Source: an uncultured Eubacteriales bacterium
Lineage (GTDB): Bacteria > Bacillota > Clostridia > Oscillospirales > Acutalibacteraceae
Length of the DNA stretch: 64,000 nt
NCBI GenBank assembly: GCA_900315285.1
Contig: OMYO01000002.1
Span: 47,423 to 111,422 of the forward strand
Reading direction: 5' to 3'
Part shown: piece by piece, positions 33,028-41,893 of the stretch
Layout of the letters: every line of letters starts with the position of its first letter
How positions within the stretch are numbered: the stretch's first letter is position 1
Notes under the pieces: generated by a model
The model's database searches: none
Seen by the model: the letters and a program-made list of their open reading frames with translations, nothing else
Told to the model about the DNA's origin: nothing
Position numbers and translations under genes: made by a program

Positions 33028-34338
33028 TTATTTTTTCTTCTTCAGATACTTGCTGAAAAACTTCAGCACATCACTCCACGGGATCTTCTTCGCCGAATCT
33101 ATTCCCTTGTTCACCATATTCTTGATGCTGTCCGGAACCTTTGAGTCATCCGAGAACTGTAACACATCCTTGAGGGAGTGGCCCTCCGGCAGGTCGGCCT
33201 CCTTGACCGGCTTTGCCTTGAGGCGCTCCTGGAACAGCTGCTTGAACTGCTTGCGCCCCTCGGGGGTCTTCAGGTCGGTGCTCTTGACCTCGCCGAGCCA
33301 CAGCATTTCCATGAGGAGGATGTAGGCCTCGCCGAGGGAGGCGGTGAGGGAGGCGGCCGTACTGCCGTTGATGGCGCCGCCGGCCCACTGGCCTGCACCC
33401 GGGATGAGTTTCATGAGCGAGGACGAGATGGCCTTGCCGGCCAGCGTGGCACCGGTGGTGCCGAGGAGGGCGGACAGGAACGTGACGAGGATGCTCTTAT
33501 CGACCTCGAGTCCGAAAATGGCGGTTATGGAGCCGATCATTGCGACCTCGGTTGGGATGATCAGCGCGCTGTCCGCGAAGGGGATCGGCAGGAACCCCTC
33601 CCCGAATGTCGCCGACGTGGCCGCTGCTACGGCTGCGTGGGCGTAGTAGCGCTTGAGGTCGAGGGAAGCGCGCTGCACGTTTAAAAGTGTACTCAGGAGT
33701 TCCTCGGGCAGGGCGTCGGCCATGACCTGGATGAGGACGTCGAGACCGTATGCTTTGGCAATATAATCCTCGTCAATCTCGTAGTCCTGGGCCAGAACGG
33801 GAACCACCTCGACGATGTCGAGCTTCTCGTCCTGGATGGTCTTCCGCATTTGCTGGGCGTATTTCTTGGAGAACGACTGCGTCAGCACGATGATGACCGG
33901 CACCTTCGTGATGGCATTCTCCTTGGCAAACTCCCGCAGCCACTCGATTTCCTCGGGCTCAATGCGGTTCGTTGCCGTGTTGATGCAGTACCAGATGCAG
34001 TGGATGTGCTGGTTGACATCTTTGGACTTGGCGCCCTCTTTTATGGTCTGGATGACCTCTTTGCGGACTTGGATCTGTGCATCGCGCCCGAGCTCGAAGC
34101 CCCGGGTGTCATAGATGTTGAGGGGGAAGCCCTCCTTGGAGATCTTGCTCATGTGGTCCGTGACGGGCTTGCCCATGCCGGTGACCGCCAGGTCTTCCCG
34201 GAAAACGCTGTTGATGAGTGTGCTCTTGCCGACGCCGGTCTTGCCGACGACGATGATGTTCAGTGTGTTCAGACCGGAAACGCTCTCCTGAATGGATTTG
34301 ACGCATTCCTCCGCGAACTGTTCCGTATTGAATTCCAT
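33028..34338 (-). CDS. Membrane-associated Era/DUF697-like GTPase
   Basis: 436 residues. The G1 P-loop VVGKTGVGKST spans about residues 31-41, switch regions lead to the G3 box YDTRG near 75, and a degenerate G4 (VLTQSF) follows. The C-terminal half (about 235-345) is hydrophobic and glycine/alanine-rich (LLGTTGATLAGKA, AGQWAGGAINGSTAAS), like the DUF697/YcjF-type membrane domain. A lysine-rich end closes it. The family is thought to act in envelope or stress functions, unproven. It overlaps a small membrane-protein gene (TAATG), so the two are coupled. Confidence 0.8.
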   Translation of the reverse strand: MEFNTEQFAEECVKSIQESVSGLNTLNIIVVGKTGVGKSTLINSVFREDLAVTGMGKPVTDHMSKISKEGFPLNIYDTRGFELGRDAQIQVRKEVIQTIKEGAKSKDVNQHIHCIWYCINTATNRIEPEEIEWLREFAKENAITKVPVIIVLTQSFSKKYAQQMRKTIQDEKLDIVEVVPVLAQDYEIDEDYIAKAYGLDVLIQVMADALPEELLSTLLNVQRASLDLKRYYAHAAVAAATSATFGEGFLPIPFADSALIIPTEVAMIGSITAIFGLEVDKSILVTFLSALLGTTGATLAGKAISSSLMKLIPGAGQWAGGAINGSTAASLTASLGEAYILLMEMLWLGEVKSTDLKTPEGRKQFKQLFQERLKAKPVKEADLPEGHSLKDVLQFSDDSKVPDSIKNMVNKGIDSAKKIPWSDVLKFFSKYLKKKK

Positions 34339-34544
34339 TACGAATCATCTCCGTCATTCTTATCCTTGCGGACGATTTCGGGTCCCATGTTGTCCAGGTC
34401 AATTTTGGATGTCCGGTTCGATAATGTCTTTTTTGTGGCCTTCTGTGTCGCCTTCTTGGTGAGCTTCGGCACCAGGGTGACGCCGATGGCGCTCATGCCC
34501 GCAAACACGGCGAGGCTGAGCAGGTCAGACGATTGGATGGACAT
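34338..34544 (-). CDS. Small membrane partner of the GTPase
   Basis: 68 residues with one hydrophobic segment (LLSLAVFAGMSAIGVTLVP, about residues 8-26) followed by a lysine/threonine-rich stretch and an acidic tail. GAGG lies about 9-10 nt upstream of the ATG, and its stop overlaps the GTPase start. It may anchor or regulate the GTPase; no family recognised. Confidence 0.65.
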   Translation of the reverse strand: MSIQSSDLLSLAVFAGMSAIGVTLVPKLTKKATQKATKKTLSNRTSKIDLDNMGPEIVRKDKNDGDDS

Positions 34545-34588
34545 AATAGGATCACCTCATTCGGCTCTATTATAGCATGGAATAAAAT

Positions 34589-35776
34589 TTATTCCTCCAC
34601 GAGTTTTACGACGATGACCCGGTTCCAATCCGTCTTTCCATAGGAGTAGTTGCCGGCGGAAATCTTTTTTCCGGATATTTGGCGATTTGCCTCCTGAATG
34701 ACAACGCCCATCTTCTCTTTATCAAAGAGTTCTTTGAGTGCCTGCTTGTAAGCTGCATCATTGGTGAATTGGAACTCGACGACATGGCGTCCATGCTTCC
34801 AGCTGGATGCAGTCAGCTTCGGCAATGCGGCACGGGCGTCTTTCCAACTGCTGTAGTAGCTGCCGGTGCGCTGATAGTAACTCTGTGTGCTAGTGTTAGC
34901 ACGGTAGGTGTCAACATAGTGCTCGTTCCAATGGGTCAGACCGGACTGGGAGATTGGCAGGTTGAAGAAGATGTGCACGGCGTCCTTGGAATAGATGCTC
35001 TTGTCGTCAGAGGACACCTCATCCCACAGGAAGTCGGTGACATAGGGCTGACCGTTCAGATATACGACGTTCCATGCGTGGTTGCCGGCGTTGATCTGTC
35101 CGCCATCACTGCTTCCGATTCCTGCGACAGGATAGCACTTCACGCCAAGCTCCGTCAGCAAGTAGGATGCGGCCAGAGAGTATGCCTCACAGACTCCCAT
35201 GTGATCCTTGAAAATGGAGAAGGCAGTCTGGTAGTAATAGTCACCCTCAATGCTACTGGAGTCGGTGTATTGAGTGTCAGTATCCGGATAAGAGGCGTCT
35301 CGGATAATGGCGTCGTGGATGTATAGTTCCTTCTCATAGTCGGAGCCCTTCTTCGGTGCTCCCTTGAGGTAGGATGCAGCCGCAGTCCGCATGGTCTGGA
35401 GATCCTTTAAGTATTCCTCCTTGGTGCTGGTCCAAGAGGGGACAATGGTGCGGCCCTTGCCAAAAGGCTCTGCCAGATAGGTATTGTAGTAGTTGATCAT
35501 GAAAAACTCGGGGTTGTCCCAGCAGACGGCTTGAGCCACGTCCTCCAACTCGGAGTCTGTAATGGCATCAGCGACAACGATGCGGTCCGGGAACTCCATT
35601 TCCGGTTCGGTAATGGCCTCGCACAGTGCGCGATATGCCTCTTTTCCCTCCGTTGTCAGGTTCTCATAATAATACCCTGTCCGGTAAGCGGGCTTTGTCT
35701 CCGCCGCCACGGCGGGAATAGCCATGGTAAGCAGTAGAGTCAGTGCAAGAAGGATGGAGAGTATAGTGCGTTTCAT
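34589..35776 (-). CDS. Secreted transglutaminase-like protein
   Basis: 395 residues from the ATG 9 nt after AGGAGG. Signal peptide MKRTILSILLALTLLLTMA with an AVAA cleavage site near residue 25. The transglutaminase-like catalytic triad is visible: Cys in MGVCEAYSLAA, His in GNHAWNVVYL and Asp in YVTDFLWDE. Such secreted domains act as peptidases or cross-linkers at the cell surface. Its ATG overlaps the stop of the YD-repeat-like gene, so the two secreted proteins are co-translated. Confidence 0.87.
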   Translation of the reverse strand: MKRTILSILLALTLLLTMAIPAVAAETKPAYRTGYYYENLTTEGKEAYRALCEAITEPEMEFPDRIVVADAITDSELEDVAQAVCWDNPEFFMINYYNTYLAEPFGKGRTIVPSWTSTKEEYLKDLQTMRTAAASYLKGAPKKGSDYEKELYIHDAIIRDASYPDTDTQYTDSSSIEGDYYYQTAFSIFKDHMGVCEAYSLAASYLLTELGVKCYPVAGIGSSDGGQINAGNHAWNVVYLNGQPYVTDFLWDEVSSDDKSIYSKDAVHIFFNLPISQSGLTHWNEHYVDTYRANTSTQSYYQRTGSYYSSWKDARAALPKLTASSWKHGRHVVEFQFTNDAAYKQALKELFDKEKMGVVIQEANRQISGKKISAGNYSYGKTDWNRVIVVKLVEE

Positions 35777-36822
35777 TCTGAGATTCCTCCTTCCCAATAG
35801 GTAACGTTAAATGTCTTGGTACTGCTGTCCGGATCACTGAAGAAAGCCATAAACTTGCCGAGCAGGTCTGAGGGCTCCGGCTCGTCGGCAGTCTTCTTCT
35901 CCTCGTAGTGGGAGGAGATGAGTCTTCCCTCGTCGTCATAGGTGAATGTCCGGAGAGCCTGTGTCGGCTCCGTGACAAGACGGTCCCGCTTGTGGACCTC
36001 ACTCAGCATGCCGTTCTCATTATACGCGAGATCCCAGTCCAGGATATCCGAGCGGACCAGACGTCCATTCCGGAACGAGGAGGGGCCGTCGGTGGCAATT
36101 TTTCCGGAGCGGCCGTTCCGGTACTGCTTTGCCACAGCGCCGTTCATGCTGCCGTTCTTGTCATAAGAGAAACGGTATGTCTGCTCCTCAATGTGGTCGT
36201 CGTCACGGGAGCGGATGGTGTTGTGAATGCTGGTCAATCGCCCATTCGAATCATAGGCGAATTGAGACTTCATGGTGGAGAGATAGGTGGACTGGTCCTG
36301 AATGGCGGGGCCGGAGAGGTCACGGAAAACATAATCCTCCGTGCGGATTTCCTCCTCCGCCTGCACAAGCCGGCCATTTTCTACCGTAAAGCGCATGGTG
36401 TGGATTTCGCGTTCTATGAAAGTGTGCCACTCCTTTATGCCACGGACTTCCGCATAGGCACGGTCCACCGAGTCATGCCGCATTTCCGCTTTCTTTACCT
36501 TGCCGCTCAGAACCAGAGGGGACTGGCCGAGCAGGTTGACGTTGGTGGGACAGAGCAAAAGCTGGTTCTGTTTTGCCGCGTCATTCGATACGAGATAGGG
36601 CATGAGGGCATCAACGCCGTCATTGCCGCGGATGCGGATGTAGAGCTTGCTGTTAGCGGAATCATAGTCGTAGGTAGCGTAGTTCGCTGGACCCTCGGCG
36701 TCGGTGATCCGATCCGGCAGCGGAATGGTTTTTCCTGCTGCCAGAGCAGGGGTGACGCAGAGAATGGCCCCTAAAACCAGAGCCAGCACTGCAGAAATTA
36801 TGTTTCGAAGCGTATGGTGCAT
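35773..36822 (-). CDS. Secreted YD-repeat-like protein
   Basis: 349 residues from an ATG after GAGG. Signal peptide (LRNIISAVLALVLGAILC... ending ALAA). The mature part contains tandem motifs of the RHS/YD kind: FAYDSNGRLTSIHN, FSYDKNGSMNG, LAYNENGMLSEV and FTYDDEGRLISSH. Full RHS proteins are far larger toxins; this short form has no toxin tip. It forms an operon with the transglutaminase-like gene. A related style of repeat is seen in the proteins at 38810-39652 and in the C-terminal domain encoded at 60868-62076. Confidence 0.7.
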   Translation of the reverse strand: MHHTLRNIISAVLALVLGAILCVTPALAAGKTIPLPDRITDAEGPANYATYDYDSANSKLYIRIRGNDGVDALMPYLVSNDAAKQNQLLLCPTNVNLLGQSPLVLSGKVKKAEMRHDSVDRAYAEVRGIKEWHTFIEREIHTMRFTVENGRLVQAEEEIRTEDYVFRDLSGPAIQDQSTYLSTMKSQFAYDSNGRLTSIHNTIRSRDDDHIEEQTYRFSYDKNGSMNGAVAKQYRNGRSGKIATDGPSSFRNGRLVRSDILDWDLAYNENGMLSEVHKRDRLVTEPTQALRTFTYDDEGRLISSHYEEKKTADEPEPSDLLGKFMAFFSDPDSSTKTFNVTYWEGGISE

Positions 36823-37043
36823 TGAGGAGACCTCACTTTCCAAAATGATGAATTGATTTCATAGTACTCCAATAAATTAGAACAAAATAGGGGGAAAATG
36901 TTCAATTTATTTGCCAAAATAAATATTTTACGTTTGTAAACATTCACAATTTATTCATTTTGCGAAATTTGATAAAATAAAGTTGCAAAGAGATAAGCAA
37001 ACAAAGTGAACTGATAAAACCGAAAAGCAAGGAGAAGGCTGCC

Positions 37044-37100
37044 ATGATCAAATTCTTATTCTGGTTCCTTGGAAACGCCCTTTTTGATTGGCCGTTCTAA
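37044..37100 (+). CDS. 18-residue hydrophobic peptide
   Basis: MIKFLFWFLGNALFDWPF with ribosome site AAGGAG 9 nt upstream and a strong terminator 30 nt downstream. It has the look of a stand-alone small transcript encoding a membrane-active or signalling peptide. The AT-rich 36844-37043 could hold its promoter (TAAAAT near 36973), not certain. The rest of 36823-37239 shows no other gene. Confidence 0.45.
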   Translation: MIKFLFWFLGNALFDWPF

Positions 37101-37129
37101 AGAAAAACAAAAGTTGATCCCATGAAGGG

Positions 37130-37168
37130 AAGTCCCCGGCGGTACGCTCACCCGCCGGGGACTTTTCC
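37130..37168 (+). terminator. Strong terminator upstream of murD
   Basis: AAGTCCCCGGCGG pairs with CCGCCGGGGACTT, then TTCCCTT. It ends the peptide transcript and isolates murD. Confidence 0.8.
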
Positions 37169-37239
37169 CTTGACCCCCTGCTCTGTTCGGGTTACCCTAT
37201 TATCAAATATACTATTTATAGAAGAAAGAGGGAACACCC

Positions 37240-38586
37240 ATGGACTTTACGGGGAAACATGTTCTTGTGATTGGGCTCGCCCGCTCGGGGATGGCGGCCA
37301 TCCGCGTGCTTCACAAACTTGGCGCAAAGATTACGCTCTCCGAGAGCAGAAGCCGGGACGACATCAAAGAGGCGGACGACCTGATTAAAATGGGCGTGGA
37401 AATTGCCGGACAGACGGTGGATGTGGCGGACCGCCCCTATGACCTCTGTGTCAAGAACCCCGGCGTCCCGTTTTTGAACAACCCATTCCTCGACAAGCTG
37501 AAGGAGAACGGCGTCCCCATTATTACGGAAATTGAACTGGCTTATCAGGTCGCAAAGCCACAGCACTACCTTGCTGTGACCGGTTCCAATGGAAAGACCA
37601 CAACGTCAACACTTACTTATGACATTGTCTCTAAGGCTTACCCTGAAAAGTCCCACCTGTGTGGAAACATTGGTATTCCGCTCTGTGAGATCGTCATGGA
37701 AGAGGGGCTCATGGAGGAGTCCGGCCACTACATTGTTCTGGAAATCTCCAATTTCCAGCTCATCAACATTGACAAGTTCCGCCCGGACGCGGCAGTCATC
37801 CTGAATCTCTCCCCGGACCACGTGGACTTCATGGGCAGCATAGACGCCTACTACAAGTCCAAGACAGAGGTTTACCGAAATATGAAGCCTGGAGATATTT
37901 TCCTGAAAAATGTTGACGACGCCAAGGTCCTGGAATATACGGAAAAATATCCGGTTCCCTGTGACGTACAGACTTTCAGCCTGGACCGCACAGACACGGA
38001 TACCTTTGTAAAAGACGGATTTGTCTATGTCTGTGGAGAGAAGACCCTTCCCTTGAGCGCCATCCATGTTGTTGGAAAACATAATCTGCAGAATGTCATG
38101 GTTGCGGCATCTCTTGCTAAGGCGGCAGGGGTGTCCAATCAGGATATTATCGCAGCGGTGGACGCTTTCCGTGGCGTAGAGCATCGAATTGAATATGTCC
38201 GGGAGAAGGACGGCATCAAATATTACAATGACTCCAAGGGAACAAATACCGACGCCACCATTACTGCCCTTAAAGCCTTTGACCACGGTGTCCTGCTCCT
38301 GGTTGGCGGCTATGAGAAGGGCCTTCCCATGGATGAGCTGAAGAAACACCTTGGCTGTGTAAAGAAAGTTATTGGTTACGGCGCCTGTGGTCCCCGCCTT
38401 GTCCGGGAAACCGTAGGTGAAGATGGCATTGTCGTGAATACTCTGGATGAGGCCCTTGCAGAGGCTGTGAAACTGGCAGTCCCTGGGGATACGGTTCTGC
38501 TCTCCCCGACAACGAGCTCCTATGACCAGTTCAGCTGCTTCGAGGAGCGCGGAGAATATTTCAAGAAGCTGGTGAATGCACTGTGA
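37240..38586 (+). CDS. murD: UDP-N-acetylmuramoylalanine-D-glutamate ligase
   Basis: 448 residues. N-terminal LVIGLARSGMAAI fold, ATP-binding TGSNGKTTTSTLTYDI (about residues 111-126), then the Mur ligase segments EISNFQL, LNLSPDHVDFMGS, VEHRIEYV and YYNDSKGTNTDAT. MurD adds D-Glu to the peptidoglycan precursor. It stands alone rather than in a dcw cluster, with only one small gene following in overlap. Confidence 0.96.
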   Translation: MDFTGKHVLVIGLARSGMAAIRVLHKLGAKITLSESRSRDDIKEADDLIKMGVEIAGQTVDVADRPYDLCVKNPGVPFLNNPFLDKLKENGVPIITEIELAYQVAKPQHYLAVTGSNGKTTTSTLTYDIVSKAYPEKSHLCGNIGIPLCEIVMEEGLMEESGHYIVLEISNFQLINIDKFRPDAAVILNLSPDHVDFMGSIDAYYKSKTEVYRNMKPGDIFLKNVDDAKVLEYTEKYPVPCDVQTFSLDRTDTDTFVKDGFVYVCGEKTLPLSAIHVVGKHNLQNVMVAASLAKAAGVSNQDIIAAVDAFRGVEHRIEYVREKDGIKYYNDSKGTNTDATITALKAFDHGVLLLVGGYEKGLPMDELKKHLGCVKKVIGYGACGPRLVRETVGEDGIVVNTLDEALAEAVKLAVPGDTVLLSPTTSSYDQFSCFEERGEYFKKLVNAL

Positions 38587-38813
38587 GTCTGCTCATAAAA
38601 GATACCACTGAGGAGGAGCGGCGAAAAATCGTCGAGGACTCTCTCAGTGGTATGTATGGTAACTGTGATGGCTGTATGCCCGGCCTGGCTGACATGTATG
38701 ATGACTATATTGCCGGGAAAAAGGAACTCCGTGAAATCAATATGGAGTTCAATGCCCGCTTTGTCCGTGACATGGAGCGGGAGGAACGCGGCAGCTGTAT
38801 GAAAAATTTTTAA
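38583..38813 (+). CDS. Small CxxC protein behind murD
   Basis: 76 residues from GTG overlapping the murD stop (GTGA). IKDTTEEERRKIVEDSLSG is followed by a cysteine pair (GNCDGCMPG), a helical part (MYDDYIAGKKELREINMEF) and a late Cys. The pattern recalls small Clostridia proteins sometimes mislabelled as PurH-like. A metal- or redox-binding role is conceivable but unproven. It ends tail-to-tail with the next gene. Confidence 0.65.
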   Translation: MSLLIKDTTEEERRKIVEDSLSGMYGNCDGCMPGLADMYDDYIAGKKELREINMEFNARFVRDMEREERGSCMKNF

Positions 38814-39652
38814 TAGGTGAAACGGTAGTGGGTGCTTCCGTCATCCACTTTCTCCAGTCTGTGGCCTTTGCCGAATGTGTAGAGGCTGCGGACTTTTTTG
38901 CCGTAATAGACCTTTGTGAGGTATCCGCCGTTCTTCTCAAGGGTGAAGGTCGGCTTCTTTCCGATGATGATTTTTCCATCCTGGTATTTCCATTTTTCTT
39001 TCGAAACTTTTTTGCTGAAGGAATCATAGATGTCCAGCTCCGTGGTATTTCCGTCTGTCTTCTTCAGCGTTATGATCATGGTGAACCCGTTGCTGTTGCT
39101 GAAGTCCACGGATTTTACGTCCCCGTCAGTATCATACTTGTAGAGAACGTTATAACGGATGCCCCCATTCTCATAGTCGTAGTTGGTGAGCTTTCCGCCG
39201 TTTGTGAAGAAGTGGTAGACCTTTTTTCTGCTCCATTTTACAGAGTCTATGGAGTAGTTCGAAATATCCCGGAATACTTTGACCTTGCCCTTGCGCACCA
39301 ACGGAGAGTAGGCGAAGTAGAGGGCATTTTTCATGTCGTCATCGACGCCCCCAATACTGTTGTTCCACATGAAAAACCGGCAGGGATCCTTTCCGACGGC
39401 CTTTGCGTTGTAGAAGATATATTCCGGATAGGTGTAGACCCCGGCAATGTTCTGAAATTTGCTGTGGGAGGTCAGATCCAACGTCAGGGTGTCCTCATGG
39501 AAACGGATGGTGGCTTTGGAAGATTCCTTTCCGGATTTGGCAGATGCCGCACTCATAATGGGGACCCGGGGCACGCAGGCAAGAACAATGACAACTGCAA
39601 GCAGTACAGCGACAATGGCGCTTCCAATGGCGATCCACTTCTTTTTTGTCAT
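38810..39652 (-). CDS. Membrane-anchored or lipoprotein surface protein of unknown function
   Basis: 280 residues from the ATG in the TAMTKKK context (a GTG 21 nt upstream is the alternative). One hydrophobic N-terminal segment ends in VLAC, a possible but atypical lipobox. The exported part has repeated strand-turn units such as YKYDTDGDVKSVDFSN and YFAYSPLVRKGKVKVFRD. The fold style resembles the extracytoplasmic domain of the protein at 60868-62076 (both contain segments of the form PMLLDRS/FAYSPLVRK followed by repeated KxVxY/F units). Its stop overlaps that of the convergent small gene by 4 nt. Confidence 0.6.
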   Translation of the reverse strand: MTKKKWIAIGSAIVAVLLAVVIVLACVPRVPIMSAASAKSGKESSKATIRFHEDTLTLDLTSHSKFQNIAGVYTYPEYIFYNAKAVGKDPCRFFMWNNSIGGVDDDMKNALYFAYSPLVRKGKVKVFRDISNYSIDSVKWSRKKVYHFFTNGGKLTNYDYENGGIRYNVLYKYDTDGDVKSVDFSNSNGFTMIITLKKTDGNTTELDIYDSFSKKVSKEKWKYQDGKIIIGKKPTFTLEKNGGYLTKVYYGKKVRSLYTFGKGHRLEKVDDGSTHYRFTY

Positions 39653-39793
39653 GGCAGTGATTTTCTCCTTCACTCAATGGTTTCTACCATTATATCTCTG
39701 TCTTATTGGAAGACAATACCTTTCTATTATAGATTTTTTCTCTGCGGGAAATAGGAATTATCCGCATGGCAGTTGCACAGCCATATTATACAA

Positions 39794-39821
39794 TTGACTT
39801 TTTATACAGGGAGACTATAAT
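39794..39821 (+). promoter_or_regulatory. Promoter of the 44-residue peptide gene
   Basis: TTGACT (39794-39799), 16-bp spacer, TATAAT (39816-39821); about 110 nt of leader precede the start codon. Confidence 0.65.
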
Positions 39822-39930
39822 AAGTTTAACCAAAGAATGTTGACTTTTTTGGAAATTTGGCACAGAAGTATTCCACAAAGCTAGTAATACTGCTCAATAT
39901 TTAGAAGTCTGAAAAAGGAGTGATAAGTCC

Positions 39931-40065
39931 ATGTTCCATTCCATCTCGGTGTTCGTTCTGCTCCTGAGTACGCTGCCCGGCCTTATCGCCGTCTCGTTCG
40001 CAGACATTTTTGAGAACGTCCATCAGAAAATCGTGGTTCCCATGCGGGCCAGAAGACATAACTAA
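39931..40065 (+). CDS. 44-residue single-span membrane protein
   Basis: Starts MFHSISVFVLLLSTLPGLIA and ends in a basic tail (VVPMRARRHN). AAAAAGGAG lies 10 nt upstream of the ATG. With its own promoter and terminator it forms a complete small transcription unit. Function unknown. Confidence 0.6.
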   Translation: MFHSISVFVLLLSTLPGLIAVSFADIFENVHQKIVVPMRARRHN

Positions 40066-40085
40066 ATCTTTTAATAATAGGATAA

Positions 40086-40126
40086 GAGTGCTGCAAAGCC
40101 ATTATGGTTTTGCAGCACTTTTTCTT
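40086..40126 (+). terminator. Terminator after the small membrane gene
   Basis: AGTGCTGCAAA pairs with TTTGCAGCACT, followed by TTTTC. Confidence 0.85.
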
Positions 40127-40475
40127 ATTTCCCATCTGGGGCGATTTAGTCTCTTCTATGCGTGATATTATCTGTTACATCTGTCAATAGGCTTAATCGA
40201 AGAATTAACAAGCGATTAAACAAGTGTTTGAAAATCATAGGATATTGGAACTGATGTTCGACCAATTGTGGTGGATTTTTACAGGTTTAACCAGCGAGAC
40301 TGTACAATTTGCACAAATAATAAAATTAATCGTTTTCACGTTCAAAAAACAAAAAATTCGACCTTGTTCTGGGATGTTATTCTTTTATCAAATATTATTG
40401 TACTTAGGTCAAATACAAATATTGCTCTGATGTATAGAATATTTTCAGAGTAGAGATATCGAGGGGAATTCCGCA
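40127..40475. other. AT-rich upstream region of the tetR gene
   Basis: About 350 bp with no gene I can support. It must hold the promoter and probably the operator of the TetR-controlled operon. I could not pick a single convincing -35/-10 pair or palindrome. Confidence 0.4.
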
Positions 40476-41069
40476 ATGCCGACGAAGAGAGAAGCAACCA
40501 AAAAAGCCATCATCAACGCATTTACTACCCTTGCCTATGAGCAGGAGGATGTCAAGACGATCAGTGTGAAATCCATCATTGATCGTGCGCAGATTTCCCG
40601 CAGCACATTTTACGCTTATTTTGACAATATTGGCGACATCACCGCGGAAATGGCCAAACTTTACGGTCAGGACATCAGCGCGGAAATGAAGAAGAACACC
40701 TATATCAACGAGGACATCAACGGTTACCGGGGTCTCTACTACCGGCTCCTTACTTATATAAAAGACCATAGAAAAATAGCAGAGACCATTCTGTTGAACT
40801 ACTCCAACAGTGAAGTGACCGAGGCCATTTCCCAGCCGGTTCTGGAGACCATGTATGGAATGCTCCGGAAGACCCACATGGATGTGGATAAGCGCACCCT
40901 TCAATATGCCGCCACAAAGTGGGGCTACGGCTTCTATGGTTCCATGAAAATGTGGCTGAAAGACGGCTGCCAGCCGGAAATAGAAGAGATGTCCGCCATT
41001 CTCGAAGAGGCCGCATCCTTCACGAATGATTTTATTTTTGGCGTTGAATTTGCTCAGCATAAGGTTTGA
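40476..41069 (+). CDS. TetR-family regulator
   Basis: 197 residues from ATG after GAGGGG. The N-terminal HTH is shown by TISVKSIIDRAQISRSTFYAYFDNIGDI (about residues 28-55). The C-terminal ligand domain is helical and ends in a form typical of TetR_C regulators (FYGSMKMWLKDGCQPEIEEM). It precedes the CooC-like gene by 42 nt on the same strand and is the likely controller of the dehydratase/nickel operon. The inducer is unknown. Another TetR of the same general type lies at 63120. Confidence 0.88.
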   Translation: MPTKREATKKAIINAFTTLAYEQEDVKTISVKSIIDRAQISRSTFYAYFDNIGDITAEMAKLYGQDISAEMKKNTYINEDINGYRGLYYRLLTYIKDHRKIAETILLNYSNSEVTEAISQPVLETMYGMLRKTHMDVDKRTLQYAATKWGYGFYGSMKMWLKDGCQPEIEEMSAILEEAASFTNDFIFGVEFAQHKV

Positions 41070-41111
41070 ATCCTTTTATAAGTTTATTCCTAAGGAAAGG
41101 GGATGAAAATT

Positions 41112-41876
41112 ATGGGAGAGAATGCGAAGGTCATTGCCCTTGCAGGCAAAGGAGGAGTTGGAAAGACCTCTCTTTCCGCTGCCATTGTCCGGGTGCTCAC
41201 GGAGCAGAAACCGGACGCCAAGATCCTTGCCATTGATGCCGACCCTGCTGTTGGCCTCTCAACCGCACTGGGCGTGACAGTGGGAGAGACACTGGATGAT
41301 ATTCGCCTTCGCGTTGCTGCTGACGTCACTGGAAAGCTCAATAAGACCGAGGACATTCTGGCGGAGGCGAAATATCGCCTCTTTGATGCTATGCAGGAGA
41401 CCAACGGCTTTGCGTTCCTGGCCATTGGAAGACCGGAAGCAGAGGGTTGCTACTGCGCCATCAACAGCTATCTGCGAAATGTCATTGAACTTCTCGTCAA
41501 AGACTTTGATTACGTCGTAATTGACGGGGAGGCAGGCATAGAGCAGATCAATCGCCGGGTCATGGATCGTGTCAACAATTTGATCCTGGTCTCGGATCAG
41601 AGCAAAAAGGGACTCAGCATCATTTCCACCATAAAAGATGTCTCAGACAAGATGATGATGTGTGACGAAGTGGGATGCATCATCAATCGTGCCATGGACC
41701 CCGGAAGAATCGATTTTTCCGATATCAACGGGGCACCAGTCCTCGCCATCATTGAGCAGGACCGAAATCTTTTAAAAATGGATATGGACGGTGCCAGCAT
41801 TTTCGAACTGGATGGGAACACCGCGCTCATTCAGGGAGCTGCATCGGCACTGGATAAACTTGGGATATTGAAATGA
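41112..41876 (+). CDS. cooC: CooC-like nickel-insertion ATPase
   Basis: 254 residues from the ATG 9 nt after AAAGGGG. Deviant Walker A (ALAGKGGVGKTSLS, residues 7-20), the DADPAVGLSTALG segment and VVIDGEAGIEQINRRV, as in CooC/AcsF. Those MinD-type ATPases load nickel into CO dehydrogenase or acetyl-CoA synthase. A Cys pair (EGCYC) replaces the usual CxC of CooC in the same region. No CO dehydrogenase gene is in the window. It is the first enzyme-associated gene of the operon. Confidence 0.85.
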   Translation: MGENAKVIALAGKGGVGKTSLSAAIVRVLTEQKPDAKILAIDADPAVGLSTALGVTVGETLDDIRLRVAADVTGKLNKTEDILAEAKYRLFDAMQETNGFAFLAIGRPEAEGCYCAINSYLRNVIELLVKDFDYVVIDGEAGIEQINRRVMDRVNNLILVSDQSKKGLSIISTIKDVSDKMMMCDEVGCIINRAMDPGRIDFSDINGAPVLAIIEQDRNLLKMDMDGASIFELDGNTALIQGAASALDKLGILK

Positions 41877-41893
41877 AAAAGTGAGGTGTATTT

